Counted from the first letter of the stretch, positions 8,221 to 16,196 are shown. The stretch: 49,300 nucleotides of DNA from Roseofilum reptotaenium CS-1145 (GCF_028330985.1 NZ_JAQMUE010000036.1:1-49300), one strand, 5' to 3'. Translations and numbers: made by a program. Notes: generated by a model from the sequence alone, not told the origin.

Positions 8221-8938
8221 GTGAGCGAGGAAAAAAGGGGGGATCTGATAGCCCGATTTGGAAACCCACCAAGCAAGAACTTATGGATAACTCCGTGTGA
8301 AGATGTGTTGGAAGCGTCGTCAATTCCAACCAGCCAAAGGGCTGACAGGCTGGAAACAAAAGTTAACGGAAAGGGGTGGATAGATTTATTCCGCTATCGA
8401 CAAGAAGACCAATCTTTCCCGGCGTACAGCATCATCCTAACAGTTCAATCCATGATGATTGGGAACGAAGTAACAACCGATTAACTCTCAGTTATTCAAC
8501 TTGAGCAGTCAACCGAGACGAAAACTCTATCAAAAGGTAGGTTAATAGGTTGAAGGATGTAGCCAGAAGCCAAGGCTCTAGGGAAAGCCTAGAGATATGC
8601 AGACGGGCTACGGGTCATACGAAAGATTCACAGACGAGTCAATCTAAATAAGCCTAATGCGAGTTTAGAGACTACGAAGGGATGCCCTTAATGCGTACAG
8701 AGATTACCCAGGTAGCTTCCGTAATTGCCCGGATTAAAGATGAGAGCAATACATCAACTACACTATAAGCTCTAAGGCGGTTGAGAGTAAAGGATTGAAG
8801 TTCTAGGAGTCAAAGTTAGGATTCGTTAGCCTAACGTCCGTGTCAAGGATAGTATGATTCAGGAGCCCTGTGCGGTGAAAGTCGCACGCACGGTTTTGAA
8901 GCAGAGGGCAAGAAGGCGACTTCTTGCTCGACTGTAAC
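8221..8938 (+). mobile_element. Group II intron without an intron-encoded protein
   Basis: About 0.72 kb with no long reading frame ends in a recognisable domain V (8863-8896) and a domain VI hairpin (8905-8934), followed by a 3' end near ACTGTAAC. The 5' boundary at GTGAGCGAGG (8221) fits the GTG(N)G start of group II introns but is tentative. The interior contains segments typical of chloroplast-like cyanobacterial introns, such as GGGAACGAAGTAACAACCG and a tight hairpin CTCTAGGGAAAGCCTAGAG near 8577-8595. No reverse transcriptase is present, so it would need a protein from elsewhere to move or splice well. It lies on the opposite strand to the MoxR gene, just beyond its stop, and cannot be spliced from that operon's transcript. 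Confidence 0.75.
8863..8896 (+). ncRNA. Group II intron domain V
   Basis: The 34 bases begin GAGCCCTGTGCGGTGAAAGT and end GTCGCACGCACGGTTT. This matches the domain V hairpin: AGC catalytic triad near the 5' side, GAAA tetraloop, and the bulge before the upper stem. Only a few positions differ from well-known domain V sequences and most of these preserve pairing. The catalytic core therefore looks intact. Confidence 0.85.
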
Positions 8939-8950
8939 GGTTTTTCAGGT

Positions 8951-10036
8951 TCAAACCTGAATCGCCTCCAAATATTCTGACAAGAAATCAATCAGATCCA
9001 TCGATTCAGCGACAAAGCCCATAGCATCGCTAAATTTGGGCCCCTGAACCAGAGAGGAAAAATGAGCGATCGCCTCCTGTTGTTTGGCTTTGGCGAGATA
9101 TTGGAGATATTTCAACAGATTTTTGCGGGCATTCTCCGCTTTATTGTCAGGACAATGCCCGGCATTGAGCCAGAGTAAGACCCGTTCGTTCAAACTGGCA
9201 AAGTCCTGAATTTCCAGGTCTTTGAGCTGTTTGGAATGCTTCGCAAATTGCAATAGAAGTTGCTCAGGACTCAGACCCCGTTGGGTAGCCAGGCTTTGGC
9301 GAAAGGTGATACTGGCGCGAGTCCCCACCATACCGGCAATCAGTTTGAAGTGAATGTCTTCCAGCTTTGGATGGTTGCGCACAAAATTCGCGACTTTCAC
9401 CCAAGCGCGGCGATCGGGGGTTTTGACGAGTCCGGCGGTGGCGATCGCCGCATCTGCATCTGGATTGTCGCCATCGAGATAGTCCGGATGCTGTTGGATA
9501 AAGGTTAACACTCGCGCATCGATATTGCGATCGGAAGCCCAGAGTAGCCAATCTTCTACCGTCGGCGCAAACTCGTAGAGATTGAACCGCGACACCAGCG
9601 CCGGATCGAGTTCCGTCAGTTGATATTCTTCTCCCCCATTCACCGCAGCAATGACAATACTGCCAGGGGGTAGCGCTTTACCGGCTAACGTTTTGTTGAG
9701 GGTGAGGTCTTGAACGGCTTGCAAAATTTCGGGTCGGGCGCGGTTAAGCTCGTCTAGGAAGAGTACCACCGGGCGATCGGGTTCCGGCCACCAGTAGGGC
9801 GGTAAAAACACTGATCGCCCCGTTTTCTCGTCTTTGTGCAACAAGCCAATCAAATCCCCCGGATCGCTCATCTGACCCAGAAAGAAGGGGATAACAGGCA
9901 AGTTCTGGCGATCGCGGTAGAAATGGCTAATCATTTCCGATTTGCCAATCCCATGCTTGCCCACCAGGAGGATATTTTGCTCCGGTGGAGTCAGTTCCAG
10001 AACGTGATAGAGTTCCCTCGCATCAATACGAATCAT
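8951..10036 (-). CDS. MoxR-type AAA ATPase
   Basis: The 361-residue protein has a Walker A motif GKHGIGKSE at 27-35, Walker B VVLFLDELNRA near 90-100, and a sensor region VIAAVNGG near 130. FDA/VSRF-type residues (PALVSRFNLYEF) follow, as in MoxR/RavA ATPases. The C-terminal third is helical without a recognised domain. It follows the 242-residue gene by 16 bases and should be translated from the same message. Its usual partner, a VWA protein, lies downstream beyond the group II intron and the Uma2 gene. MoxR-VWA pairs remodel or activate protein complexes; the target here is unknown. The ATG start follows a weak GGTCGAAG-like site. Confidence 0.85.
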   Translation of the reverse strand: MIRIDARELYHVLELTPPEQNILLVGKHGIGKSEMISHFYRDRQNLPVIPFFLGQMSDPGDLIGLLHKDEKTGRSVFLPPYWWPEPDRPVVLFLDELNRARPEILQAVQDLTLNKTLAGKALPPGSIVIAAVNGGEEYQLTELDPALVSRFNLYEFAPTVEDWLLWASDRNIDARVLTFIQQHPDYLDGDNPDADAAIATAGLVKTPDRRAWVKVANFVRNHPKLEDIHFKLIAGMVGTRASITFRQSLATQRGLSPEQLLLQFAKHSKQLKDLEIQDFASLNERVLLWLNAGHCPDNKAENARKNLLKYLQYLAKAKQQEAIAHFSSLVQGPKFSDAMGFVAESMDLIDFLSEYLEAIQV

Positions 10037-10052
10037 TGTCTTCGACCTTTCA

Positions 10053-10781
10053 CTACAAATCCTGATGACGAATCCAGCCAGAGCGGCCGTAGCCCCGCTT
10101 AAGACGAGTTGTAAAACGAACGCCGGTGTTGTAAGTCTCGCGCAGAGTCTGAATTGCGGTTCGCAATTTGGGTAGCACTTCCTTGAATTGGTTAAAGGGA
10201 ATCAAAATAGCAAAATAGTCGTTGTTGTCAGACAGACGAATAATCAGCTTGAGCTTAACTGTATCGACTTCGGTGGCAAAGTCAAATTGATCTTCTTTGG
10301 CTATTTTACGCACCTGAGCCAAGATAGCTTGCACTTTCAAGTCTTTCTGTTTTTGGCGCTTGGCAGCCTGTGCTTTTTGCCGGTCAACCCTCTGGAAAAA
10401 TGCTTGAATGAGGGCAACTATCTCACTGATGTCTGAAACGGGGGCAGGCGATCGCTCTCCCCCTAACTCTACCCAGAGCTGTTGCTCCGGACTCAAGAGT
10501 AAATGTAAATGGGTGTGATTTCGATACCAACGCTCGCTGGATTCTTCGAGCAAAATACAACAACAGAGGGTATTGCTGGGAGGCTGATCTGCACTCGATC
10601 CCCTTTGGAAACGATGGTAATGGTGACAGTTATCATGCCGCTCTGCACCAGCGAGAGGCTCAACTCGCGCCAATAAGTCTTCTGCTAGATCTTTAGCCTG
10701 TTCGGGATTAACGCTAAGGGGTTTTTGCCCGGATATATTCTCCCGGAGCAGTTTTTGCAAACTTCGTGATGTGATGGACAT
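10053..10781 (-). CDS. Uncharacterised protein leading the MoxR/VWA operon
   Basis: I do not recognise this 242-residue family. Residues 45-77 carry a conspicuous His/Cys cluster (HDNCHHYHRF and later LCCCILL), then a KAQAAKRQKQKDLKVQAILAQVRK coiled-coil-like stretch around 140-165. The C-terminus is basic and ends KRGYGRSGWIRHQDL. No signal peptide or membrane segment is evident. It ends 16 bases before the MoxR ATPase start on the same strand, so the two are almost certainly co-transcribed. The likely role is a dedicated partner or substrate of the ATPase, by context alone. The His/Cys cluster could bind a metal. Confidence 0.55.
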   Translation of the reverse strand: MSITSRSLQKLLRENISGQKPLSVNPEQAKDLAEDLLARVEPLAGAERHDNCHHYHRFQRGSSADQPPSNTLCCCILLEESSERWYRNHTHLHLLLSPEQQLWVELGGERSPAPVSDISEIVALIQAFFQRVDRQKAQAAKRQKQKDLKVQAILAQVRKIAKEDQFDFATEVDTVKLKLIIRLSDNNDYFAILIPFNQFKEVLPKLRTAIQTLRETYNTGVRFTTRLKRGYGRSGWIRHQDL

Positions 10782-10826
10782 AAGATAAACGACCTTCTTT
10801 CACTCAGATTTGGCAATTTTGCGATC

Positions 10827-10890
10827 GCGAAGCGACTGGGCAGGAGTATCGCTACTAGCACACCCTCAATTATATCGACTGGCGATCGAT
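10827..10890. repeat. 64-bp direct repeat, left copy, bracketing the paralogue array
   Basis: This starts GCGAAGCGACTGGGCAG and matches 14101-14164 at 54 of 64 positions in the same orientation. The two copies flank the whole array of related genes at 11032-14005. They could be products of a repeat-mediated duplication or insertion, or two independent copies of a common intergenic repeat. Confidence 0.65.
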
Positions 10891-10945
10891 CTCCGCTCAA
10901 CATCCTCATTCCCAGTAGATGATAGCGATCGCCCCAACCCAACAA

Positions 10946-11011
10946 AGAAACCGGGTTTCTCCCATAACTTCCGACTCTCAACTACCATCTGGCTTGAGAA
11001 ACCCGGTTTCT
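10946..11011. repeat. AGAAACCGGGTTTCT inverted repeat
   Basis: AGAAACCGGGTTTCT (10946-10960) and its exact reverse complement (10997-11011) enclose 36 bases. A second element of the same type lies at 42943-43005. It sits 20 bases beyond the stop of the first array gene on the minus strand, so it may also help end that transcript. Confidence 0.7.
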
Positions 11012-11031
11012 AGACCTCCCGCGATAAAACT

Positions 11032-11616
11032 TTAGTCAGAAAAGAACGCCCACCTCTTAGGAAGAAATACCCAACCTTTATCATGAATCAATTTTTGCTT
11101 TTCTGCTGGTGATAAAAGAACGAGGTATAAACTAGGGGGGACATCGCACACCTCAAATTGATAACCCGTCTTCGCGATCGTTGGATTAATTTGTCCAGCT
11201 AAAATCAACGGTTCATCTAGAGGATCTAGCGGAGTCAAATTATAGGGTTTACCATTCAAGCTAAAACCAATGGACTCTTGTCCTAACTCAATAATATTCT
11301 CTGGCATAAACTGGCCGCGAGAAATCTTAGATAAAGCTCCTAATGTTTCCATTAATACGGGTAAAGTATAGGGCGGAGGGAGTTCTCCATAGAAAAGCTG
11401 TGGGGTTATCCCAATAACTCGTTGGCTATCGAGTTTCAGGAGTTTCCAATCATTCTCCCAATCAAACAACTCTGCGACTCCACCTTGATAGAGTTCTATT
11501 TGTCTGCCAATAATTGCCATGGCTATAGATTCATCAGGAAGATCATGATATTCAGTAAAGAAACCGAGATCGCAGTAGTATCTTATTTTTTCCAGAAAAC
11601 GAGTTTTAGTATTCAT
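11032..11616 (-). CDS. Unknown protein, array member 1 (single complete module)
   Basis: This 194-residue protein has no family I can name. It holds one complete copy of a module shared by the whole array. The N-half is FLEKIRYYCDLGFFTEYHDL...WKLLKLDSQRVIG. The C-half is LSKISRGQFMPENIIEL, then LAGQINPTIAKTGYQFEV, then LSPAEKQKLIHDKGW. It is cytosolic by appearance, acidic to neutral, with no signal peptide. The C-half pattern (long helix, strand pair, IN-x-I-x-TGYQFE, LSPxEK) recalls small immunity-type proteins encoded in repeated sets beside toxins, but this is a weak structural impression. The 5' leader before MNTK is similar to that of the 12719 gene, which supports recent duplication. 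Confidence 0.6.
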   Translation of the reverse strand: MNTKTRFLEKIRYYCDLGFFTEYHDLPDESIAMAIIGRQIELYQGGVAELFDWENDWKLLKLDSQRVIGITPQLFYGELPPPYTLPVLMETLGALSKISRGQFMPENIIELGQESIGFSLNGKPYNLTPLDPLDEPLILAGQINPTIAKTGYQFEVCDVPPSLYLVLLSPAEKQKLIHDKGWVFLPKRWAFFSD

Positions 11617-11760
11617 TGAATTTACAGGGAGAGATCGCCATGAATCTATTTACATTGATGTTTGCAATTAATCTTGTTTTCAGAAAAACCTATGATTCTC
11701 ATTTATTGGACTATTTCAATAGAACATATAACTATAATATTCTTCATAACGGCGATAGTT

Positions 11761-12330
11761 CTAGTACCAACTTCTCCTGTCGTTGAAGATAAACGCATAA
11801 TGTTCCCAACAGTTTTCAAATTCCCAGCCGTTTATAGGAATTATTTTTTGTTTCTCTTGTTCTGATATGAGAAGAATTAATAGATTGGAACGGCAGTTTG
11901 AATATGATTCAAATTGATACCCTGTTTCTGCAATAATTGGATTAATTTGACCAGCTAAAGTTAATGGATTGTCTGGAGCATCTTCTATGACAAGACTACA
12001 AATTTTGCTATTTAAATTAAATTGAATTATCTCTTTGTCTATCTCTACAATATTCTGAGGTCTAAACTTGCCACGGGAAATTCTAGATAAATCTGCCAAT
12101 GTCTCTAACAGGATCTCGAAACTATAGTCTGGTGGCTCTAGTCCATACAAAAATTCCAGTGATGTACCGATAACTCGTGTGCTATCTAGTCGAATCATTT
12201 CTCCATAACTTGCTTCAAGAAATAATCGCTTCGGCTGTCTACCATCATCCATGGAAAGACAAAGAATTTCAAGCATCAGAGCATCATCACTAAGATATCT
12301 ATATTCGGCAAAAAAGCTAAGATCGAACAA
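11761..12330 (-). CDS. Unknown protein, array member 2, downstream frame of a split gene
   Basis: These 189 residues from MFDLSFFAEYRYLSDDALM contain a nearly complete array module: FLYGLEPPDYSFEILLETL, LSRISRGKFRPQNIVEI, LAGQINPIIAETGYQFES and LISEQEKQKIIPINGWEFENCWEHY. The homology extends upstream of this ATG (KKYFIQTVEQLFDLSFF reads in frame and matches KKSHFLQTARTLCDLGFF of the 12770-14005 protein). The ATG is therefore internal and the true product is probably continuous with the preceding frame through a -1 shift at 12366-12372, or the gene is frameshifted and broken. It overlaps the upstream frame by 55 bases. Confidence 0.6.
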   Translation of the reverse strand: MFDLSFFAEYRYLSDDALMLEILCLSMDDGRQPKRLFLEASYGEMIRLDSTRVIGTSLEFLYGLEPPDYSFEILLETLADLSRISRGKFRPQNIVEIDKEIIQFNLNSKICSLVIEDAPDNPLTLAGQINPIIAETGYQFESYSNCRSNLLILLISEQEKQKIIPINGWEFENCWEHYAFIFNDRRSWY

Positions 12331-12719
12331 TTGTTCAACTGTCTGAATAAAATACTTCTTGTGATGTTTTTTTCGGTTTTATCTTCAGTATTGACTTCTA
12401 ATAGGTAATCTTTTTCCAGAAGCTTCCAATGTTTTTTGTAACCCAACAGCTTGGTTATATCGCCTGTATCGATATCTACTTGTTTGCGACGAATCATCTC
12501 TATGGCTTCCACAAGCTTCCAATCATTTTTGTCACTATAGTTTTGGTAACCAAAATTTTCGTCACCAAACAAGTCGGCTATACCCTCTGGATCGATGTCT
12601 GCTTGTCTGCTAAGAATTTCTATGGCCATCTCTTCATCTGAAAGATTGTAAAACTTTGTATACATTTCGATACCGCAGTAGTATCTTATTTTTTCCAGAA
12701 ACCAATCTTTAGTATTCAT
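12276..12719 (-). CDS. Unknown protein, array member 2, upstream frame of a split gene
   Basis: From MNTKDWFLEKIRYYC the frame encodes an N-half module with an extra internal repeat: DIDPEGIADLFGDEN...NDWKLVEAIEMIRRKQ and then DIDTGDITKLLGYKKHWKLLEKD. The last 31 codons or so (after TEKN) are not homologous to the family and are probably out of frame. A -1 shift at A AAA AAC continues instead into the complete second module of the downstream frame. I chose the start at 12719 because the leader and the MNTK start match those of the 11616 gene. An in-frame start 11 codons upstream is possible. Confidence 0.5.
   Translation of the reverse strand: MNTKDWFLEKIRYYCGIEMYTKFYNLSDEEMAIEILSRQADIDPEGIADLFGDENFGYQNYSDKNDWKLVEAIEMIRRKQVDIDTGDITKLLGYKKHWKLLEKDYLLEVNTEDKTEKNITRSILFRQLNNCSILAFLPNIDILVMML
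12366..12372 (-). other. A AAA AAC heptamer at the frame junction
   Basis: On the minus strand the upstream frame reads GAA AAA AAC, so A AAA AAC is in the X XXY YYZ phase used for -1 ribosomal slippage. A -1 step here joins the two array-member frames with family homology on both sides. The same run of seven A is also a typical place for an indel, so a broken gene is an equally simple reading. Confidence 0.45.
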
Positions 12720-12769
12720 TGCATTTACCGACAGAAATTCCTCTAACACCAATGGTCTTCGTTATTTTT

Positions 12770-14005
12770 TTAGTAATTGAAGAAAACTTGATAATGTTCC
12801 CAACAATTTTCAAGTGTCAATCCTTTTTTATCTATAATTTTTTGTTTCTCATCTTCTGACAAGAAAACCATGAATTCATCAGGATAGCCATCCGAACATG
12901 ATTCAAATTGATATCCTGTATCGGCAATCATTGGATTAATTTGTCCAGCTAAAATCCAAGGATCGTCTGGAGGGCCTTTTATGGCAAGACTACATGTTTT
13001 TTGATTTAAATTAAATTGAATTAAATTTTTCTCTATCTCTACAATGTTCTGAAATATAAATTTTCCACGAGAAATTCTAGATAAATTTACTAATGTGTCT
13101 AACAATATCTCAAAACTATAGTCTGGGGGTTCTTCTCCATCTAACATGTCATACCATATATCCAGACGAGGCAAGAGCCAAAAATGATCGCAAATGTCAT
13201 CTATTTTATTAGCTAGATTTTGCTTCTCTTTTTCTGATAACAGAATGATATACAGATCATATCTCTCATCTCTCTCATATTTGCAATCAACATCATACCC
13301 ACTTAATAATTCAAATTGATATCCGATTTCGGAAATTATAGGATTGATTTGCACAGCCAAACTTGAAGGTTCATAAGGAAGTCCATTGAGTGTAAGATTG
13401 TGGATTTTACCCTCTAAATCAAATTCAATACAGTTTGGATCTAACTCTACAATATTCTCAGGCACGAATTTACCACGAGAAATTTTAGATAGCTTTCCTA
13501 AGCTATCTAATAATGTATCGAAGGTATGCTCTGGTCTTTTGTTGCTGTTTTTATCAAGTAATGTATCTTGCTTTCCTGTTTTTTGTCGTCGTATTTTTTT
13601 CCACTCTTCAAGTGAGGGACAACAGAGAATTCGCTCCGTATCTACCTCTAACATTTCCCAATAATTTCCTTCCAGAAATAATGTCTCTGGAGAGCGATCA
13701 CAGTCTATGCTGAGACCAATAATTTCTAGGATCAGAGCATCATCAGAAAGATGGTGATGTTTGGCAAAAAAACCGAGATCGCATAAGGTTCGAGCCGTCT
13801 GGAGAAAATGACTTTTTTTATATTCGACTTCCCCTGCGTCATCTCCCTTGTAGATGGGTAATAAGAAATCTTTCAATGTTGGCGAGATTCCAGTGCCTGA
13901 ACCGCCGTTATTCAGCATGGGGTCTGGGTATCTATAACCTTGCATTTCTATCCGGAAATGATACGATTCCTTGCTAGGATATCCTGCCATTGATTTTTTT
14001 GTCAA
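12770..14005 (-). CDS. Unknown protein, array member 3 (one full module plus a second C-half)
   Basis: The 411-residue protein begins with about 60 residues unique in the array (MTKKSMAGYPSKESYHF, then a Gly/Asn-rich NNGGSGTGISPTLKDF). It then carries a complete module at about 65-280 (FLQTARTLCDLGFFAKHHHLSDD, SKISRGKFVPENIVEL, QINPIISEIGYQFELL, LSEKEKQNL). A second C-half follows at about 290-411 (EEPPDYSFEILLDTL, LSRISRGKFIFQNIVEI, QINPMIADTGYQFES, LSEDEKQKIID, NCWEHYQVFF). The second C-half is close to that of the 11761-12330 frame, which points to exchange or tandem duplication. No function can be assigned. It is the promoter-proximal gene of the array. Confidence 0.6.
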   Translation of the reverse strand: MTKKSMAGYPSKESYHFRIEMQGYRYPDPMLNNGGSGTGISPTLKDFLLPIYKGDDAGEVEYKKSHFLQTARTLCDLGFFAKHHHLSDDALILEIIGLSIDCDRSPETLFLEGNYWEMLEVDTERILCCPSLEEWKKIRRQKTGKQDTLLDKNSNKRPEHTFDTLLDSLGKLSKISRGKFVPENIVELDPNCIEFDLEGKIHNLTLNGLPYEPSSLAVQINPIISEIGYQFELLSGYDVDCKYERDERYDLYIILLSEKEKQNLANKIDDICDHFWLLPRLDIWYDMLDGEEPPDYSFEILLDTLVNLSRISRGKFIFQNIVEIEKNLIQFNLNQKTCSLAIKGPPDDPWILAGQINPMIADTGYQFESCSDGYPDEFMVFLSEDEKQKIIDKKGLTLENCWEHYQVFFNY

Positions 14006-14100
14006 CTGCTTGAACTTTTACAAATCCTTAGTTGACATTTGGTAATATTGCGATTCCTCCAGAAAGCTTCGCTAACGCGGCAGCGATGGGTCGCATTATC

Positions 14101-14164
14101 GCGAAGCGACTGGGCAGAAGTATCGCCCCCAACCCACGCTCAATTAGATCGACTAGCGATCAAT
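14101..14164. repeat. 64-bp direct repeat, right copy, bracketing the paralogue array
   Basis: This copy starts GCGAAGCGACTGGGCAG and pairs with 10827-10890 as a direct repeat (54 of 64 identical). It lies in the 288-base gap upstream of the array's first gene. The rest of the gap shows no gene. Confidence 0.65.
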
Positions 14165-14293
14165 TGATTATTGTGTCAACTTAATAAACCTTTACAAATC
14201 CTTAACCTTGAGTAGAGTTACCGTAACTAGAGATACAACAAAATTGCAGAGGATGAGTGAATAATCATCATTCACGATTGAGGAGGATTGCCT

Positions 14294-14728
14294 GTGAATG
14301 CAGCCGAACAAGCAAAAAACTTTGAAGTCGCCAGCCAAATAGCTACCGTCATCAACCTGTTGAAGTCCCAGTTTCCGGATGCGCGGGTGGATATGAAGCC
14401 TTGGATGAACGATCCGTGTACCCAAGAACTCGTCGATCCTGACTCCATCGATCTGGGCTTCCATTTTCCTGGATTTAGTCGATCTTTCCAAAGTCGTTCC
14501 GTGCTGATCCAGATTCGCTTTCATCACGATCGCCTAGAAAACGCTTATCGGGCGATCGGCATTGAGGTAACTGGATACAGCCACAAAGGGCAACAATGGC
14601 GATTCTCCACCGTGGAGAATTGGCACTTTGAGGGCGAAACCCAACCCAATCCAGACACCGCAAGCAAATTGAAGCAGTTTTGCCGTCAAACCTTAGCACT
14701 GTTCAATCGCGGCGATCGCACAGCATAA
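14294..14728 (+). CDS. Conserved cyanobacterial hypothetical protein
   Basis: About 144 residues from a GTG start. A strong GAGGAGGA ribosome site at 14280-14287 is correctly spaced for GTG at 14294 and too close for the in-frame TTG at 14288. The product has an N-terminal helix (AAEQAKNFEVASQIATVINLLKS) and a mixed central part with DLGFHFPGFSRSFQSRSVLIQIRF. A C-terminal helix ends in CRQTLALFNRGD. No membrane segment or known catalytic motif is seen, and I do not assign a function. It precedes the aldolase gene on the same strand by about 130 bases with its own spacing, so it may be independently transcribed. Confidence 0.6.
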   Translation: MNAAEQAKNFEVASQIATVINLLKSQFPDARVDMKPWMNDPCTQELVDPDSIDLGFHFPGFSRSFQSRSVLIQIRFHHDRLENAYRAIGIEVTGYSHKGQQWRFSTVENWHFEGETQPNPDTASKLKQFCRQTLALFNRGDRTA

Positions 14729-14861
14729 AAACCCATCATCCTAGCAAGATGAAAGTTTGATTTCCTAAAATCCCAAAAATATCTTAATATTGTCTCAAGA
14801 CTGGATTTGTCATTAGACAACTTGCTGATAACCACAACCATCTTAGGAGGACAAGTATAGT

Positions 14862-15941
14862 ATGGCCCTCGTACCCATGCGACTTCTGCTCGATCACGCA
14901 GCCGAAAACAACTACGGTATCCCAGCATACAACGTAAACAACATGGAGCAAATCCTGGCCATCATGCAAGCTGCTGATGAAGCCGATAGCCCCGTAATTC
15001 TGCAAGCTTCTCGTGGTGCTAGAAAATATGCAGGTGAGAACTTCCTCCGTCACCTGATTCAAGCCGCAGTTGAAAGCTATCCCCATATTCCCATTGCTAT
15101 GCACCAAGACCATGGGAATGCTCCTGATACTTGCTATACCGCTATGCGCTATGGTTTCACGAGCGTCATGATGGATGGTTCCTTAGAAGCTGATGCCAAA
15201 ACTCCTGCCAGCTTTGAGTATAACGTTAACGTTACTGCTGAAGTTGTTAAAGTTGCTCACTCCATTGGGGTTAGTGTTGAAGGAGAACTCGGTTGCTTAG
15301 GTTCTCTGGAAACTGGACAAGGTGACAAAGAAGATGGTCATGGGTTTGAAGGAACGCTCTCTCACGATCAATTGTTAACTGATCCTGACGAAGCTGTTCA
15401 ATTTGTAGAACAAACTCAAGTAGACGCTTTAGCTGTTGCGATTGGAACCAGCCATGGTGCTTACAAATTCACCCGCAAACCTACTGGTGAAATCCTAGCA
15501 ATCAGCCGCATTGAAGAAATCCACAAGCGCCTGCCTAACACCCACTTGGTTATGCATGGATCTTCTTCTGTACCTGAAGATTTAATTGCCATCATCAACC
15601 AGTATGGTGGTAGCATCCCTGAAACCTACGGCGTACCCGTTGAAGAAATTCAGAAAGGAATCAAGAGCGGTGTGCGTAAAGTTAATATCGACACCGACAA
15701 CCGGTTAGCCATTACCGCTGCTATCCGCGAAGCGGCATCTAAAGATCCTTCTAACTTCGATCCTCGCCACTTTATGAAGCCTTCTATCAAGTACATGAAA
15801 GAAGTTTGCTTGGATCGTTATCAACAGTTCTGGACTGCCGGTAATGCCAGCAAGATCAAACAAGAAACCTTGGATGTTTATGCCGTTAAATATGGCAAAG
15901 GTGAATTAAACGCAACCACCAAACAAGTAGCTGCTGTTTAA
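14862..15941 (+). CDS. fbaA: Fructose-bisphosphate aldolase, class II
   Basis: The 359-residue protein is a zinc-dependent class II aldolase. It carries the start [27 protein letters not shown], zinc-ligand regions HQDHGN near 83-88 and GELGCLG near 146, and the phosphate/metal block [11 protein letters not shown] near 207. The later segments [10 protein letters not shown] and KVNIDTDNR complete the family signature. Length and layout are as in other cyanobacteria, where the enzyme serves both the Calvin cycle (fructose- and sedoheptulose-bisphosphate formation) and glycolysis. An AGGAGG site lies 11 bases before the ATG, and an intrinsic terminator follows. Codon use is biased as expected of a highly expressed gene. 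Confidence 0.93.
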   Translation: MALVPMRLLLDHAAENNYGIPAYNVNNMEQILAIMQAADEADSPVILQASRGARKYAGENFLRHLIQAAVESYPHIPIAMHQDHGNAPDTCYTAMRYGFTSVMMDGSLEADAKTPASFEYNVNVTAEVVKVAHSIGVSVEGELGCLGSLETGQGDKEDGHGFEGTLSHDQLLTDPDEAVQFVEQTQVDALAVAIGTSHGAYKFTRKPTGEILAISRIEEIHKRLPNTHLVMHGSSSVPEDLIAIINQYGGSIPETYGVPVEEIQKGIKSGVRKVNIDTDNRLAITAAIREAASKDPSNFDPRHFMKPSIKYMKEVCLDRYQQFWTAGNASKIKQETLDVYAVKYGKGELNATTKQVAAV

Positions 15942-15999
15942 TTTTTCTTGAGTATTTGCTCTTCGTTTGTTCCTAACTGTTCACTGATATTATGGATGG

Positions 16000-16031
16000 G
16001 GGATGAATCTTCGGGTTCATCCCTTTTGTTT
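16000..16031 (+). terminator. Intrinsic terminator of the aldolase gene
   Basis: GGGATGAA (16000-16007) pairs with TTCATCCC (16016-16023) around TCTTCGGG and is followed by TTTTGTTT. It lies about 60 bases after the aldolase stop. Confidence 0.8.
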
Positions 16032-16080
16032 AATGTTATGACGCTTTGCGCTAGGGAATAGGCTTTTGGTACATATATAG

Positions 16081-16196
16081 ATAGTTAATTCAATTAATAC
16101 TGAGACACTCTAAGAGTGTCTACAACAACGGTATATGTAGGGGCGAAAAATTTTTCGCCCCTACATAAATGTCTCACTGTTATTTGAATTGACTAT
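16081..16196. mobile_element. 116-bp MITE with IS630-like ends
   Basis: The left end (16081-16107) and the right end (16170-16196) are inverted repeats of 27 bases, matching at 23 positions. The interior holds two palindromes: AGACACTCTAAGAGTGTCT and a perfect 28-bp one at 16137-16164 (GTAGGGGCGAAAAA and its inverse). The right end, ATTGACTATAG, closely resembles the end of the IS630-type remnant at 48900 (AATGACTATAG), so an IS630-family transposase probably mobilised it. No reading frame is present. The rest of the 347-base gap holds the aldolase terminator and one partial copy of the AGCGCTTCGCGCT/AATAGG repeat near 16041-16062. Confidence 0.7.

Noticed and set aside
8218-8484. Plus-strand frame inside the group II intron
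   Set aside because: It has no similarity to reverse transcriptases or maturases; the region is structural RNA.
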